Below, one piece after another: positions 43,620-55,510 of a stretch of DNA of 64,000 nucleotides. The notes under the pieces were generated by a model, which worked only from the letters and a program-made list of their open reading frames with translations, had not been told where the DNA came from and ran no database searches. Position numbers and translations under genes: made by a program. This DNA is from Gigaspora rosea (lineage: Eukaryota > Glomeromycota > Glomeromycetes > Diversisporales > Gigasporaceae), in the NCBI GenBank assembly GCA_003550325.1, contig QKWP01000235.1:62001-126000 (forward strand), in the 5' to 3' direction. How positions within the stretch are numbered: the first letter of the stretch is position 1; every line of letters starts with the position of its first letter.

Positions 43620-45612
43620 TCAATTGATTCTAGCTTTCTTGCTTGAATATGTTTTTTGTAAGAGTCATGTTCCATTATATCAAAGGGTTCAGATTTGGTT
43701 ACATATTTTGTTATATATTTTCCAAAACCAAAAGTGGTAATGTATTGAAAATTTATATGTTCCTGCTATAATAATAATGTTTCAGGATGATAAGAAACTA
43801 TCTAGTGGTCAATTTCTTTTGTTCTTTTATAAGTATACCATTTATAGTTAGTATCACAGTAAGTATAGTTTGATAAAAGTTAAAGAAAACCTTTTTTACA
43901 TGATTTAAATTTGTTTTTGGGCCTCTACATTTTTCTTTAATACATTGATGTACTTGAAATATAGATACTAATTGAATGAGAACTTGTTCAGTTATTGGAT
44001 CAGGCATATTTGCATGAATTGTTTTTAATTCAATTAGTTCAGGTATTTTTAGTTCTGTATAAGCAAATCCATGAGTATGAATTGTTCCTCTATTTTGAAA
44101 TTCATCTTTTTCAAAATAATCTATAAAATTTTTCTATTGTACAATTTTAGGATCTTTCCAAAGTTTGTTGTGTATATTGGTTAATTTGTTGTGATAATGA
44201 AAATAAACATGTAATGGTCTATTAGTAGATAAAGGATAGTAGTTTCAAGTATTTTTTTTTAAATGTGTCCATTTATCTTCACCCATTGTCATTATATAAA
44301 AAAACTGAGGTAACCATAGTTTTGAAGCATTGTATACTGTTTGTTTTTAAAAAAAGTATCTAAGGTTCGAATATAAGATAGCAAAGTTGTAGTAAGTAAT
44401 TCATTTATAATGGGTTGATTGTTGTAGGTGCTTGCTTTTATTAGATCAGCTCTTGTTGGAAGAGATTCACAAATAACATTTTTTTGATTTATAATTCTGT
44501 TTTGATTTTGGTAGTTTCTTTTTTTTTCAAGATTGAGATATGACCAATGTGGCCAATACCAGTGAAGTCTAAATCTTGGATCAGAGCACAAAAGTCTTAG
44601 CTTAATATATTTACTATAACTATCAGTTTTTTGTTTGAAATCTAATAATTTTTTAGAGTCTTCATAATGGTAATGACCAGATGAAAAGAGATCTGGAAAT
44701 AATAGTGGTTCAATATCTGGATTATAATTGGTATAGGTAGATCTAGACTATTGTTGGTTTGTAAAAATCATTTGTAGTCTTTATCATGTATTTCAATTAG
44801 AAAATTGTTGTTAGGTACAACTAAAGAAGGTAGTCTTGTATTTGATGAGCTTGAGGATTCATTTGTTGGTCTTGCTGTAGGAAGAGTTTGATAAGTGGTG
44901 ATTATTGTTGAGAATTGAGTTGGTATATAAACTTGATTATATTTTTTAAATATTGAATTATTATTTTTTAACCACTGGCTTGCAGTTAATAGTGCTGGAT
45001 GAAACCAATTTGTGGGTTCTTGGTTTAAAAAAGCACCAATTAATCCTGAATGTAATTCAAAAGCATGTTTGTTTTTAGAAAGTTTAATAAGGCCATGTAA
45101 ATATCTGTAATTTGTATATGTATTGGAACCAGAAGAACGACCTAGTGTACAATTCATATAAGTTGGAAAAGATATTTTCAGTAAATCATTGGTACAACAT
45201 TAATTTTATTTGGTACTGTATAGAGAATTGGTGGATAACGACAGTTTTTTTTTGATTTACAGAAAGAACAAACAGCATCTTTTTTTTTGTTTTTGTTATT
45301 TATGCGAGTTACTATTTTAATATTTTCAAATACTATAAGCAACGTATATTCTTCAGAGTCTTTATAATCAATCCAATTTATTTGATCACTCATTATTAAT
45401 ATAGAGCAGTACTGAGGGTAGTCATTTAACATTTTATTTTGAAATTCATTTAGTAGTTTTTGAAACTTTTCTGAGATTTGCCAAGGTTCTTCAAATATAT
45501 CAGAAGCAAATAAAAATGTTTCTAAAGTATTATAGGTATATTTCATGTTTTTTATTTTTTTATTTTTTATTTTTTGTTTTTTGTTGATTTGTTTTGTACT
45601 AGGATTAAGCAT
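43620..45612 (-). pseudogene. Helitron Rep (HUH) half of RepHel
   Basis: This is the N-terminal half of a rolling-circle transposase that nicks and joins single strands at Helitron ends. Going down the minus strand: frame 45612-45178 with a Cys cluster (CSFCKSKKNC); 45157-44768, Ser/Thr-rich; a Helitron N-like region (about 44720-44530) with EPLLFPDLFSSGHYHYED, then YIKLRLLCSDPRFRLHWYW. Then comes FQNRGTIHTHGF at about 44100-44066, where H-T-H is the HUH metal site. It ends with GKYITKYVTK near 43720, the Y-x-x-K-Y nicking motif. Motif order and spacing are correct. Stops and frameshifts break it into at least five frames (45612, 45157, 44760, 44150 and 43750 onward), so it is not functional. 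The helicase half follows at 42830-40175. Confidence 0.85.
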
Positions 45613-45975
45613 TTTTTGCTTTTATTATTATATTTGTTTGGCTGGTTTGTATTTATTATTTAATTTACATTTAATTTGTTAATTAATTAAATATTTATTG
45701 ATTACATGATGTAAATATTTGTGTGTTTGATTTTTTTGGTAAATTCCTTTTTTTTATTGAATTATTTGAAGCATGTTTGAATTATTTATTAAAATAAATA
45801 TTTTTTTTACGATTTAATGCATATTTAATTTTTTAATTTATCAAATATACAGAAACAGAGTGCAATTTAGTATGTGTATCTGAGGAGCAATTATTTGGAC
45901 AAATATGTTTCTTTGATTGGTTATATTTTTTACATATTATTGTGAAATGCAATAGTTTGATTTACATTTTATTTT

Positions 45976-46140
45976 AGATCATGCAAAGTTAAGTTTTCAT
46001 TTTGTTTTACTTGAAATCATATTTTTTTAATCTTTTAAATTTTTTTTTAATCCCAATTGTGCCAAACATTATTCTAAATAAAAAAAAAACTGTTCATCTG
46101 CCCCAAGTTCAAACTATTAAATAAATTTGCGTGGCCTTAA
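45976..46140. mobile_element. AAGGCCACGCAAAGTTAA MITE, diverged copy
   Basis: GATCATGCAAAGTTAAGTTTTC at the left resembles the family end, and TTTGCGTGGCCTTA closes it on the right. Arms pair poorly. A further lone end (TTTGTGTGGCCTTAA) is at 47770. The 360 bases before it (45613-45975) are plain AT-rich DNA. Confidence 0.5.
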
Positions 46141-47903
46141 CCCGATTTTTGTACGTGCATAATATTTGTACACAATTATTTTTTACAAAGGATTATGTTA
46201 TGCTTGTTCTTATTTCTGATATTATCAGTTTTGTCTATTGATGTTATATGTTGTTTATTGATTTCTGTCATTCAAAGATTGATATGAAATATTTGTAAAT
46301 CCAAGCATAACGTAAGTTATACTTTGAAATTGGTATCGGTATGAAGTTTACCAATATAAAAATATATATATTATATTTAAACAAAACATTATTTGTATTG
46401 TTATTTATTTTTGTATTGGCCACACAAAATATAGTTATACCTTTTTGAACATTTTGAGTTATTTTTTTAGCAAGTGCATGATTTTGTTTTACAATTGGTT
46501 TTTTGTTAGTGACCATTATAATTTTTTTTGGGTTTAATTTTTTTATTAAGATTTAAGAATAGAGTTACTAAAAAAAAATTCTATTAACGTTATTAATAAA
46601 CAAGAAATTAAATTTAATATTGATAACAACAAAAAATAATATTTTTTTCCATGTTTTTTTTTTTTGCCTTCATGTTCTATTGCCTGATGACAGCAAAGAT
46701 TATTTCATAAACATTCTTTATTGGGCAAACTTGTGTTCTCAAATTATTTTCATCTCGCTTAAGTAAATGAAGCTCTTTTGTCATACTGATATGAAGTATC
46801 TTAAAAGTATTAGTAATCTAGTGTTTTAGTTTTTAATTGTTGAATTTTTAATATATTTAAACATTCGCTATAGTGATTAATACCCATTTAGCTTCAGTTA
46901 ATTTTTCTTTAGTTGTTATGCTTTTCTTAGGTGATTTTGCACCAAAAATAAACAATTAGAAACTAATCTAAAACTTGCCGAATAGCAGAAAACTATATGT
47001 TTGCAGCCAATTAAAAAAAAAGATTTTGAAAGTAATTATATTAACATTATTTAATAAATTTCAATTATTAATTTATTTATTTCTACTATACCTTATTAAT
47101 GCATTATTAAATATAAGGCAATTTCTATTTGGACATTAGGTGTATTAACACTTGGTTATACAAAACAAATATAAAAGCCAATCAAAATATTTAACTAAAT
47201 GCACTTTGTAGATTATATGCAGATCATTTTTTGTACAACAAAAATAAAGCAAAAAACAAAAAATAATCATCTTTGGGGCTTTAATAAAAAAATTCCTTAT
47301 AAAATTTTGATATAAAAAATGCCCCTATTCCATCCCAGGCCTTAACACTAACCCTAATATTAGTAAAAATTTTATTTATTTTATTGTTTATTTGATAAAA
47401 ATTATTTTATTTACATGTTATACAAACACCTGTGTTTAATACACTAGGTGTTAAATTAGTTTTTTCCTAAATATAAAATTCTACCAAAAACTCGTGTTAT
47501 TGATGGATCAGTAAAAATCAGTAAATAACATACGTCAATTCCTGAATAACAAAATCAATTATCAATGTATAATATTGATACAATATTGCTTGATTTCTAA
47601 AAAAAAATTGAAAGTTAATCAATACATACAATAAAAATTGTAACTAATAACGATAATAATAATTATTAATAAACATATTGATTTTTTATTGACCTTTTTG
47701 ATCGATCTTTGACATAATCAATATGCAGAAATTATTTAATTAAAAAATATCAACTTTGTGACTCAAAATATTAAATCAACTTTGTGTGGCCTTAACCTGA
47801 TTTTGTACATGCATAATATTCATACACGATCATTCTTTTCAAAGGATTTAGTCAAGTTTAAGTTACACTTGTTTTTTATTTCCGATATTATTAGTTTTGC
47901 CTA
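46128..47903. repeat. Direct repeat of about 130 bp (46128-46255 and 47768-47903)
   Basis: Both segments run from the MITE end GTGGCCTTAACC through GATTTTGTAC.TGCATAATATT, a CAAAGGATT block and TTTC.GATATTAT.AGTTTTG. They are same-orientation copies about 1.6 kb apart. A second pair, ATATTGATTTTTTATTGA with CTTTTTGATCGATCTTTGAC, lies at 47672 and 48187. Segmental duplication is likely; LTRs are not supported by ends. Confidence 0.65.
46400..46811 (-). pseudogene. Integrase zinc-binding relic, copy 2
   Basis: The minus-strand frame near 46810-46680 reads FKILHISMTKELHLLKRDEN, NLRTQVCPIKNVYEIIFAVI, parallel to the relic at 25790-26070 (shared F-K-x-L, E-x-H, K-x-D-x-x-N-L, Q-V-C and N-x-x-E-I-I). 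After about 140 unrelated bases, the frame 46516-46400 gives ALAKKITQNVQKGITIFC, which fits the second half of an H2C2 region (a QKGI.IFC..C-like pattern) with its last Cys changed. Assignment to integrase is inference. Confidence 0.4.
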
Positions 47904-48829
47904 CTTGATTTCTAAAAAAAAAAAAAAATTGAAAAGGTCTAAAATCAATCAATATATACAATAAAAATTGTTTTTTTTTGGTATTAAAGTAAGGTCCTGC
48001 TTTTATTTTTATTAATAATTTAACTAGCCGCTTCTGTAAAACTAGCTATACTTTATACAAATTACTTTGAATAAAATTTAATAAATTCTATGCAAGAATT
48101 GAAGCTCAGACTTTTTTATTTGCGATCTAAATTTACTAGAATGATCAAGACTAACCTAGATTTATACAATAAAAATTGTAATAAATATATTGATTTTTTA
48201 TTGATCTTTTTGATCGATCTTTGACGTGATCAATTTATAATTATTAATTAATTATTAGTCTCATGATCCTAACCCAATCAAACATCATGGGTTACACATC
48301 GGGTAATTTGATTTATGTATTCTAAATATTACATATTTTTATAACATTTACCAATGCTATTTATGACTCTGTTTTGATTTAAAACACTTCTTATATCGTG
48401 TTTTAATATCACACTGAATGTTAAACTTTTAGATGCTATTAAATAATTGAAAACCAAAAAATTCTATATAAATTTAGCTTCTCTAATCTTTCTATTTTTG
48501 GTTTTGAGTGATAGTATTGCACAGCTACAATATTTACTAATTGTGAAAGATAATAATTTAGGCATTGTATTTTTTTGATAAAGGCTTTTTTATATATTGA
48601 GTATTTTTGAGTATTTATTATTATACATATTTTTTATATTATAATATTTATAAGTTATTTTTCAAAGATATAATAATTAGGATATTAAATTTTTTGCTAT
48701 TGTTAACTGCACTTAAAAGTCAATTGATCAATAAGAGTCAAATTTGCCAAAATATAAATTTATTTAATATTTAAAAATACATACAAAAAAAGTAAAAATA
48801 AGATTTATACTTAATAATATATCTAATTC
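46812..48829. other. AT-rich DNA without a gene
   Basis: Contains the duplicated blocks listed above, a copy of the dispersed AAAAAAATTCCTTATAAAATTTTG repeat near 47290, and a short ACACTAACCCTAA tract near 47345. A frame at 47758-47964 lies inside duplicated sequence and has no family features. Confidence 0.5.
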
Positions 48830-49500
48830 GACAAAATCATATTAATATTATTTTTAGTATTTCTTAAAGCTGATTTTAATTTATCAGCTCTTGAATTGAT
48901 ATTTTTCAGTTTCATTCTGTTGTTTGTCATATTCTAGTTAGGTTTGTTTTCGATTTTGTCTTTCAATTCATTATCCAATCTGTCTATAGGGTCTTCGCAA
49001 TTTAGTTTATTATTTGTAGACTCAGTCATCGGTGTTTGCTCTGCTTTTTTGACAATTTTTTTATTTTTACATTCATCTTCAAAGTTTAATAAATTTTAAT
49101 TACAATTTTTTCTATTATTAGTTGCTTGTTCTAGAGTGCTAGCTTTATTAACTGAGAACATGTTATTCTACTCAATGTCTGATACTATGATATGCATCGT
49201 ATTGTTACTCTTACACAGTTTACTACAAACTAATAGGATTGCTTTGTTTTTAATTGCATTGGGTATGCTAGCATGCCTGGCTGTTCCAGCATCAAATGCA
49301 TAGTCAATTTTAATTATCAAGTAGTTCAAAGTAATAAGATTATAACCTCTTCGTTCTAAGGTGAAGTGCGAAGCCTTATTTTTGTTAATTTCTGAAGATT
49401 TGTATAAAGCTAAATAATACCTAAATGGTAGAGTCACTAGAAGGTTATACACTATAAATTCATTTTTAATTGTTTTCAAGATAGTGATCTTAGATTTCAG
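48830..49500 (-). pseudogene. Broken protein-coding relic, family unknown
   Basis: A 103-residue minus frame (49479-49168) contains LVTLPFRYYLALYKSSEINK, then FTLERRGYNLITL and GTARHASIPNAIKNKAILLV, which look like globular protein. After a stop it continues in frame as NNMFSVNKASTLEQATNN and a charged tail ending NSRADKLKSALRNTKN. That composition, core followed by a charged tail, is unlike random AT-rich DNA. I do not recognise the family; a transposon origin is likely from context only. Confidence 0.4.
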
Positions 49501-49734
49501 ATTGATTTGTCAAGATAATAAAAATAAGTAGAATCTTTGAAATAATAATTAAGCTAATCTAACGTATTTAATTTATTTTTTTTTTTAGTCAAAATTAAAG
49601 AAAATTTATTTTGATTTAGAAAAAAATTTGGGCTATGATGAGGTTTACTTAGGTTAAAGTAGTATCTTGTATTTGAAAATGCATATCATTGTTACTCATG
49701 TTCAATTTAGAATTTTCTAAGACAAATCTGCCAA

Positions 49735-50045
49735 TAACCAATAACTAGTTGATTAGTTGATTAGTCGATTAGTCAATTAGCTAATTAGTTACTAGTCAAT
49801 TAGTCGATTAGTCAATTAGTCGATTAGCTGATTAGTCAATTGATTAACCAGTTGATTAGTCAATTAGTTTGTAATAATACAAATCGATAAAAATTTTTCA
49901 ATCGATTAGCTGATAGATCATTTTATCAAACTAATCGATTAATTGATTTTATTCAACTAATAGCTAATCGATTACTAGTAGTTTGACTAATCGATTAATC
50001 GATTAGTTAACTAATTGATCGACCAATCGATTAATTGAATAAATA
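49735..50045. repeat. GATTAGTC array in both orientations
   Basis: The left part (49745-49870) is packed with GATTAGT/CAATTAGT in one sense. The right part (49905-50035) has the complement (ACTAATCGATTAATTGA). ATCGAT and TTAATTAA-type palindromes join them. The organisation resembles the subterminal arrays in the elements at 31070 and 41060, but clear ends and duplications were not found. Confidence 0.65.
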
Positions 50046-50159
50046 ATAAATGAAACTTTAGAAAATATATATAAGTTAGCAACTGAAAACAGCCAAGTTA
50101 ACATTTTATATGCCTGTCAAGTAAAGAATGGCGAAATGTAGCATTCTTCTATTTAAATT

Positions 50160-50885
50160 TTTTTCATACTAAGTTAACAATCATGTCCACTAATTGAAAG
50201 TTGTAGAGCTCATTGAGGCGTATCTAACGGTAGTTAGATCATCCAAATCGGCCCAGTGGGTGGCAAGATACCATCGAAAAACGATTGGCCGACTATATAA
50301 AATCCGTGATGGTGAAAATCACATGATCCGAAATGTGGCATGCGTCCATCTAAAACTTTTTTCTTACTATGCTAATGAAACATGTTGATTAATTGAAAGT
50401 TGTAGAGCTCGTCAATATGCATCTAATGTGGTTAGATCATCCAAATCGGCCCAGTGGATGGCGAGATTTTGTCGAAAAACGAATGGCCGACTATATAAAA
50501 TCTCTATGTAAACTTATATTGTTTACATAGAGATTTTATATAGCCAATAGTTTTTCGACGATATCTCGTCATCCACTGGGCCGATTTGGATGATCTAACC
50601 ACCATTAGATGCGTCTTGACGAGCTCTACAACTTCAATTAATCGACATATTTCGTTAGCATAGTAAGAAAAAAAGTTTTAGATAGGCGCACGCCGCATTT
50701 CGGATCATGTGATTTTCATATGTAATTTCTGTCACGGGATTTTATATAGTCAGCCAATCATTTTCGACGATATCTCTCTATCCACTGGGCCGATTTGGAT
50801 GATCTAACCACCGTTAGATGCGCCTCGACGAGCTCTACAACTTTCAATTAGTGGACATGTATCGTTAACTTAGTAAAAATATTTT
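50160..50885. mobile_element. Nested foldback elements
   Basis: Four arms share the core of the 14302-14681 foldback (TAGATCATCCAAATCGGCCC, GTGGATGGC, TATATAAAATC). The inner pair (about 50320-50710) meets at a hairpin at about 50510-50535 and ends in GATCCGAAATGTGGCATGCG and its complement. The outer pair (50165-50315 and 50725-50880) surrounds it. An element inserted into the centre of another copy explains the layout. The frame at 50194-50388 lies in an arm and is not a gene. Confidence 0.8.
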
Positions 50886-50928
50886 ATGCCCTAGCACTAC
50901 AGTGCTATAGCGCTATAAATTAAAACTC

Positions 50929-51012
50929 TAAAAAATAAATAAAAAAAATTTATATATAAAAAATAAATAAAAAAAAATTTATATATAAAAAATAAATAAA
51001 AAAAAATTGACT
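50929..51012. repeat. A-rich 28-bp minisatellite, locus 1
   Basis: About three copies of AAAAAATAAATAAAAAAA followed by TTTATATAT. The same unit occurs at 55427-55510, 56729-56860 and 57205-57245 in the same orientation. Loci 1 and 2 lie on either side of the MULE gene. Confidence 0.85.
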
Positions 51013-52315
51013 ATTACTAACATGCCTCCAGTGAAATCACCTATATATATATATAATACATATTATATAAATTATATAAATATATATAATATATATTTAT
51101 ATATATTATACTATTTATATTATGAACTAAGTTATTTGTCACTTAAATGACAATGGCTTATGTATCACACAAACCAATCATATTCCAGGATTAATATAAT
51201 GTAACACAATCAAAAAATTCAAAACAAACAATCGTTTTATCAAAAATCGCTTATTACTCAAAATCTGCAAAGGAAAACACCTTCATGCCTAAGTGATTTT
51301 ACTATATATAAGCACCAAACCCTAACCCTAACCTAGGTGCTCACCTTAACCGAGGTGCTCACCCTAACTCTAAACTAAAACAAAAACTTTATCAATACAG
51401 AAATGATCTAGATCCAATTTGCGCACATTTTTGAACATGTAAAAAATAAACATTAACTATAGGTCAGTAGGTGTTTCAAAAATTCATCTCTGCTCTATAT
51501 ATAAGCCCACTTTAAAAAAAGACTATATATACAGTATAAGAACTTTTGGAACACTCAGTAGGTAACATATAATAGTATAATTAGGCAGTTGTTTGCTAGA
51601 GTGGCCTTTTCAAAGTTTGCTAATAATTCATAGCTTCTGCACTATGATATTGAATCTTAGAGGCCACTCTAATAAACTCACTATATATAAACTATCTAAT
51701 GCTATATAGTAATTTCTAACTGATGTTCATAAATCACGTGAATTACATATAACTTGGTATAATTGATCTTTTGTAACTTATATAAAGATCACCAAAATAT
51801 CGGTCAGAATGCATCGGATCCCTGGTTAAATAAGCTCTGGTTAAATGAACCAATTTGCCCAAGATGAACAAGATAATTTTTACTATCAAAATAGCACCTG
51901 CTAACTAGTATAACTATCCTACCCTAACCACAATGCATTCTGCTATTTTGACCTGAAAATTTGGTATTCTATATATGCATATATTCTAGTGCACTATTTT
52001 TTAGCATGCACTTACGTATAAAGGTTTACTATAAAGTATGCTTTTATATTAGTATTATGATTATACAAACCTTCAATATAAAGTCAAAGCCTGGTTCAGT
52101 AATATGTATGTATACTGTAATACTAGAATTTTCATAAACTAGAGATGATACTAATTCAAGCAATCAAATTTTAACTATGCTAACTTATATATCACATTGG
52201 TGAAGTGCCAAAATTTGAATGTTCTTAAAGAAGCCCCTAATTTCTTTAATATTTAATTCTTTTGACCTTACTATATAATTAACACTGATACAATGTGTTT
52301 ATATTTATTGTTAAC
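51013..52315. other. Unassigned DNA downstream of the MULE gene
   Basis: CCTAACCCTAACCTAGGTGCTCACC (51315-51340) shows a short repeat with AGGTGCTCACC three times to 51362. At 51596-51671 TAGAGTGGCC pairs with GGCCACTCTA as an 80-base foldback. CCAGTGAAATCACCT at 51028 recurs as CCAGGTGAAATCACCT at 55378, possibly MULE end sequence. No gene is seen. Confidence 0.45.
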
Positions 52316-52318
52316 CAC

Positions 52319-55111
52319 TTAATTTGGGCATCGTGGAGCATAATGGCCAGTTTGCTCACACTTTTGGCAATGCCTTCCTCCCTTTTTTTTTCCAGTCGAC
52401 TTTTTCAGCAATTCACCACCAGACTTGTATCTTTTAGGTTGTCGACCTTTGTATTGTACCCGTAACAGATTTCCAACGCTAACAACTTTAATATTAGTCA
52501 AATTAACAGTTTTGTCTTGATCAGACATATCCTTTTTAGTTTTTTCAATAAAATGTTCTATCTCATTAACAAAATCATCAACTTTATTAGCATAAATGGC
52601 CAAGTCAAGTGCCTTTTTGGCATATCCCATACCAAATCCGTATTTTGTTTAGGGCCATATGACTGTACAAAGTTAGGGGTTTGCTTAAACCTTGCAAGGT
52701 GCTGAAATGATAATAGTTGAGGCAACTTATTTGATTTAATTTTTTTAATTTGATACATTGGCATAGATGCTTCGTCTTTATTAATTTTACTATAGTTGTA
52801 CCAGCACTTAGGAATAAGTGTAATATGAAATTGTGCATTAACGGAATAAGATATAACCTGAAAGAAATGTCTACACACAACACCACGATTGACAAGCCAA
52901 AGGCACGTACACAAGTATGAGCTGTCATTGAGTATGATAATATATTGCGATCTACTTGCTGTCTTCTATGTCTAGTAATTTTCCAAACTTCTTGAACACA
53001 ATCCTAAGGTATACCTTCGAGCAAAGAAGAAAATAAAGACTGAGGCTGGTCATAGTCATCTTCTCTGGCCATTTCTTCTTGGAAGAGTCATCAGTTGTCT
53101 AAAGCGAAAAGAAAAAAAATTGTAGTAATAGGTTCAAATTTTCAATTCTAACTTTAATCTTGTAATATCCTTACTTCCAAAAGTGCTAACCAATTATCAA
53201 CTAATACGGCGTCATAGCATATTGACTGGGCCATTTGATCTCCTGTTTCTGAAGTATTTGCAGTGTAAGACGTTCTTTCAATATCTTATCCAACTCAGAA
53301 AAGTATTCGTCCATTATAGTCGGTAAACCTTTTGTTGGTATTTCATTTTTGCACTCAGCTAATACAGCTTTTTTTTGATTGTTGATCAAATATTGTTTGA
53401 ATCTCTGCAATAACATCCATTAGCCGTGAAGTTCTGCTGAGTTTATCTTTGATAATTTTGTTAGTTACTTCGACTCACTGGGTACTCTGAATCCCCGCGG
53501 TAAAATATCGATTTATGTAATAACTTGCCCAACTCGTCTTACAGAGGTATAAACCATTCATAAGATAATTTTTACACACTGGATATTTGTTAATAATGTT
53601 TTCCCATTTTGATTCAAATTTCTTATGGCATAAAGTGTTATGCATCTCCAAAAACCTAGTACGAAAAGGCATGAATTGTTTATGTAATGGACACTTAAGC
53701 TTTTTTCATAAATTTAAATCAATGTAGAAGATACAATGAAGATATTGTGTATCTGAATAGCTCTTTCGAACAGCTGATAGTAGAGCAGGATTAGCATCAG
53801 AATATAGTACCATAGGTGCAATTTTACACGAATTTTTTAGCTCTTGCAAAACCCAGATAAACGTTGATTCAGTTTCATCCTCAATAAGTGCTGATGCCAC
53901 AATCAAATTTCTGAAATTGTTATTAACTACTATAACTGGCATTAATATCATGTTAAACTGGTTGGTTTTGGATGTTGTGTCTACAACTACAATATCATGA
54001 TATTGCTCATAAGCGCTAATTTGATCGGGAGCTATCCAGAACAATGAGTTAAGTCACCTTCCCTCCAAATCAAAGTGTGGTTTAACTATCCACATTGGAT
54101 CTTTTTCTTTCTTTGAATATAAGTCATTGAGCATCCTACATGCATCATTTTTACTAGGTTTCACCTGAAGTTTAAACTGCTGAATTGCATTACTTAAATT
54201 CTTCTTATTAATTACTTGGCCTGGAAATAACGCAACTAACAAATTATATTGGGTTGGTAAGCCTAATTTTCTATGAATAGTCAAAATTTTGATTTTTTCA
54301 GACATTTCATATATTAACTTTTGATATTTCGGTGCCATTTCAGCAACAAAATTGTTCATTTCATGATTGTGTTCACCTAAAATACTGTTAATACGAACAT
54401 CTTTCTCCGTTTTAGAAAATGCCAAATTAATGTGCCAAGGACAATCGATCATTTTAAAATCTCCGTCTCTCCTATCTTCTGCCAGAATAGCCTTTTCAGG
54501 CTTATGTATCTGAGCATGTGAACATTCATATGTTTGCCGCCTTGTTATAGTGTGGTCATCAGAGTCAACAACCCGTCTTCTCTTTCGAAAGCTGAACCCT
54601 TCCTGCTTCGCATAATTGGTAATATATGATTTGGCAAGTTTTCACGTATTAAACTTCATTCCTTCATGTAGCACTAATAAATTATTTTTTCCTCCCTCTT
54701 CATTTTCACTATCTTCGTGCTCATTATCTTCGTGCTCATTATCTTCTTGCTCATTATCTTCGTGCTCATTATTTTCTGCACTTTTTGGTTGAGCCTCACC
54801 ATTCGATCAGTCAATGTATCTTGGATATTAACATAGGTTGGCATAACACTATCGTATTTCTAGGGGCCGGGCGATAAGTTATTTATATTATCATAGTGCT
54901 CATAAGCATTTGGATAAAATGACAAAACATTTGCAATATTATGTTCATAGCTAAAATCAGATAAGAAGGCGTTTGCATCAAGTTCATATGTATCAAAACA
55001 AGGTGGTGAAAAATTGGCCGTAACATCCTGTTCGTAGATGTTGAACGATGAGCTATTTATTTGATCATGATTATTGTCGTTGAAATCAGATGACCACGAT
55101 GATATATTCAA
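52319..55111 (-). pseudogene. MULE transposase (FAR1-like, DDE, SWIM, CCHC)
   Basis: A Mutator-like transposase in broken frames on the minus strand. An Asn/Asp-rich N-terminus (55111-54860) is followed by an acidic repeat (54775-54711). Next is a FAR1-like DNA-binding part (about 54680-54400) with YAKQEGFSFRKRRRV, YECSHAQIHKP and CPWHINLAF; its Cys/His are those of the WRKY-GCM1-type zinc fold. The catalytic core (54044-53706) has VVVDTTSKTN (first Asp) and LYSDANPALLSAV (second Asp). A later part (53672-53201) has TAGIQST before a frameshift. The SWIM finger CTCLWLVNRGVVCRHFF lies at about 52912-52862. The C-terminal knuckle HCQKCEQTGHYAPRCPN ends at 52319. At least six frame breaks make it inactive. 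No certain terminal repeats were found. Confidence 0.85.
54711..54775 (-). repeat. 15-bp coding repeat (NEHED) in the MULE
   Basis: Four copies of the codons for N-E-H/Q-E-D sit in the frame leading into the FAR1-like domain, giving an acidic tract NEHEDNEQEDNEHEDNEHED. The unit is 15 bp, so copy-number change keeps frame. Confidence 0.8.
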
Positions 55112-55155
55112 CGTAATAGAACTTCTTGGGCTTCATATTAAGTAAATGGCATGTG

Positions 55156-55262
55156 AACTTTGGTAGTTAGGTGTTGAAAATTGCACGTAGACTTGGTAGT
55201 TATTTGTTGAAAAATCGCAAAATTGCACGTAGACTTGGTAGTTAGTTGTTGAAAAATCGCGA
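55156..55262. repeat. GACTTGGTAGTTAGTTGTTG repeat upstream of the MULE
   Basis: Three units starting at 55156, 55190 and 55232, each with CTTGGTAGTT and TTGTTGAAAA; two carry TTGCACGTAGAC. They lie 45-150 bases upstream of the MULE start codon, so they could be promoter or subterminal repeats. Confidence 0.7.
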
Positions 55263-55426
55263 TTAGTCGTATTATTGGATGTAAAAAAAAGAGTGCAATT
55301 AATGTAAAAAAAAAAAAATTATTTAAAAATAAACAACAAATTTGATAGACTATCAAATTAAATATATAGATACATCACCAGGTGAAATCACCTAGGTAAA
55401 ATTACTCCCGGTTAAAATTAGTTATA

Positions 55427-55510
55427 GACAAAAAATTTATATATAAAAAATAAATAAAAAAAATTTATATATAAAAAATAAATAAAAAAAATTTATATAT
55501 AAAAAATGAA
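55427..55510. repeat. A-rich 28-bp minisatellite, locus 2
   Basis: About three units identical in form to 50929-51012, on the other side of the MULE gene. Confidence 0.85.

Noticed and set aside
46128..47903. LTR pair of a retrotransposon
   Set aside because: The two copies lack TG...CA ends, primer-binding site or polypurine tract, and nothing between them encodes a polymerase.
50194..50388. 64-codon frame in foldback arm
   Set aside because: Same sequence appears inverted nearby; no family features.
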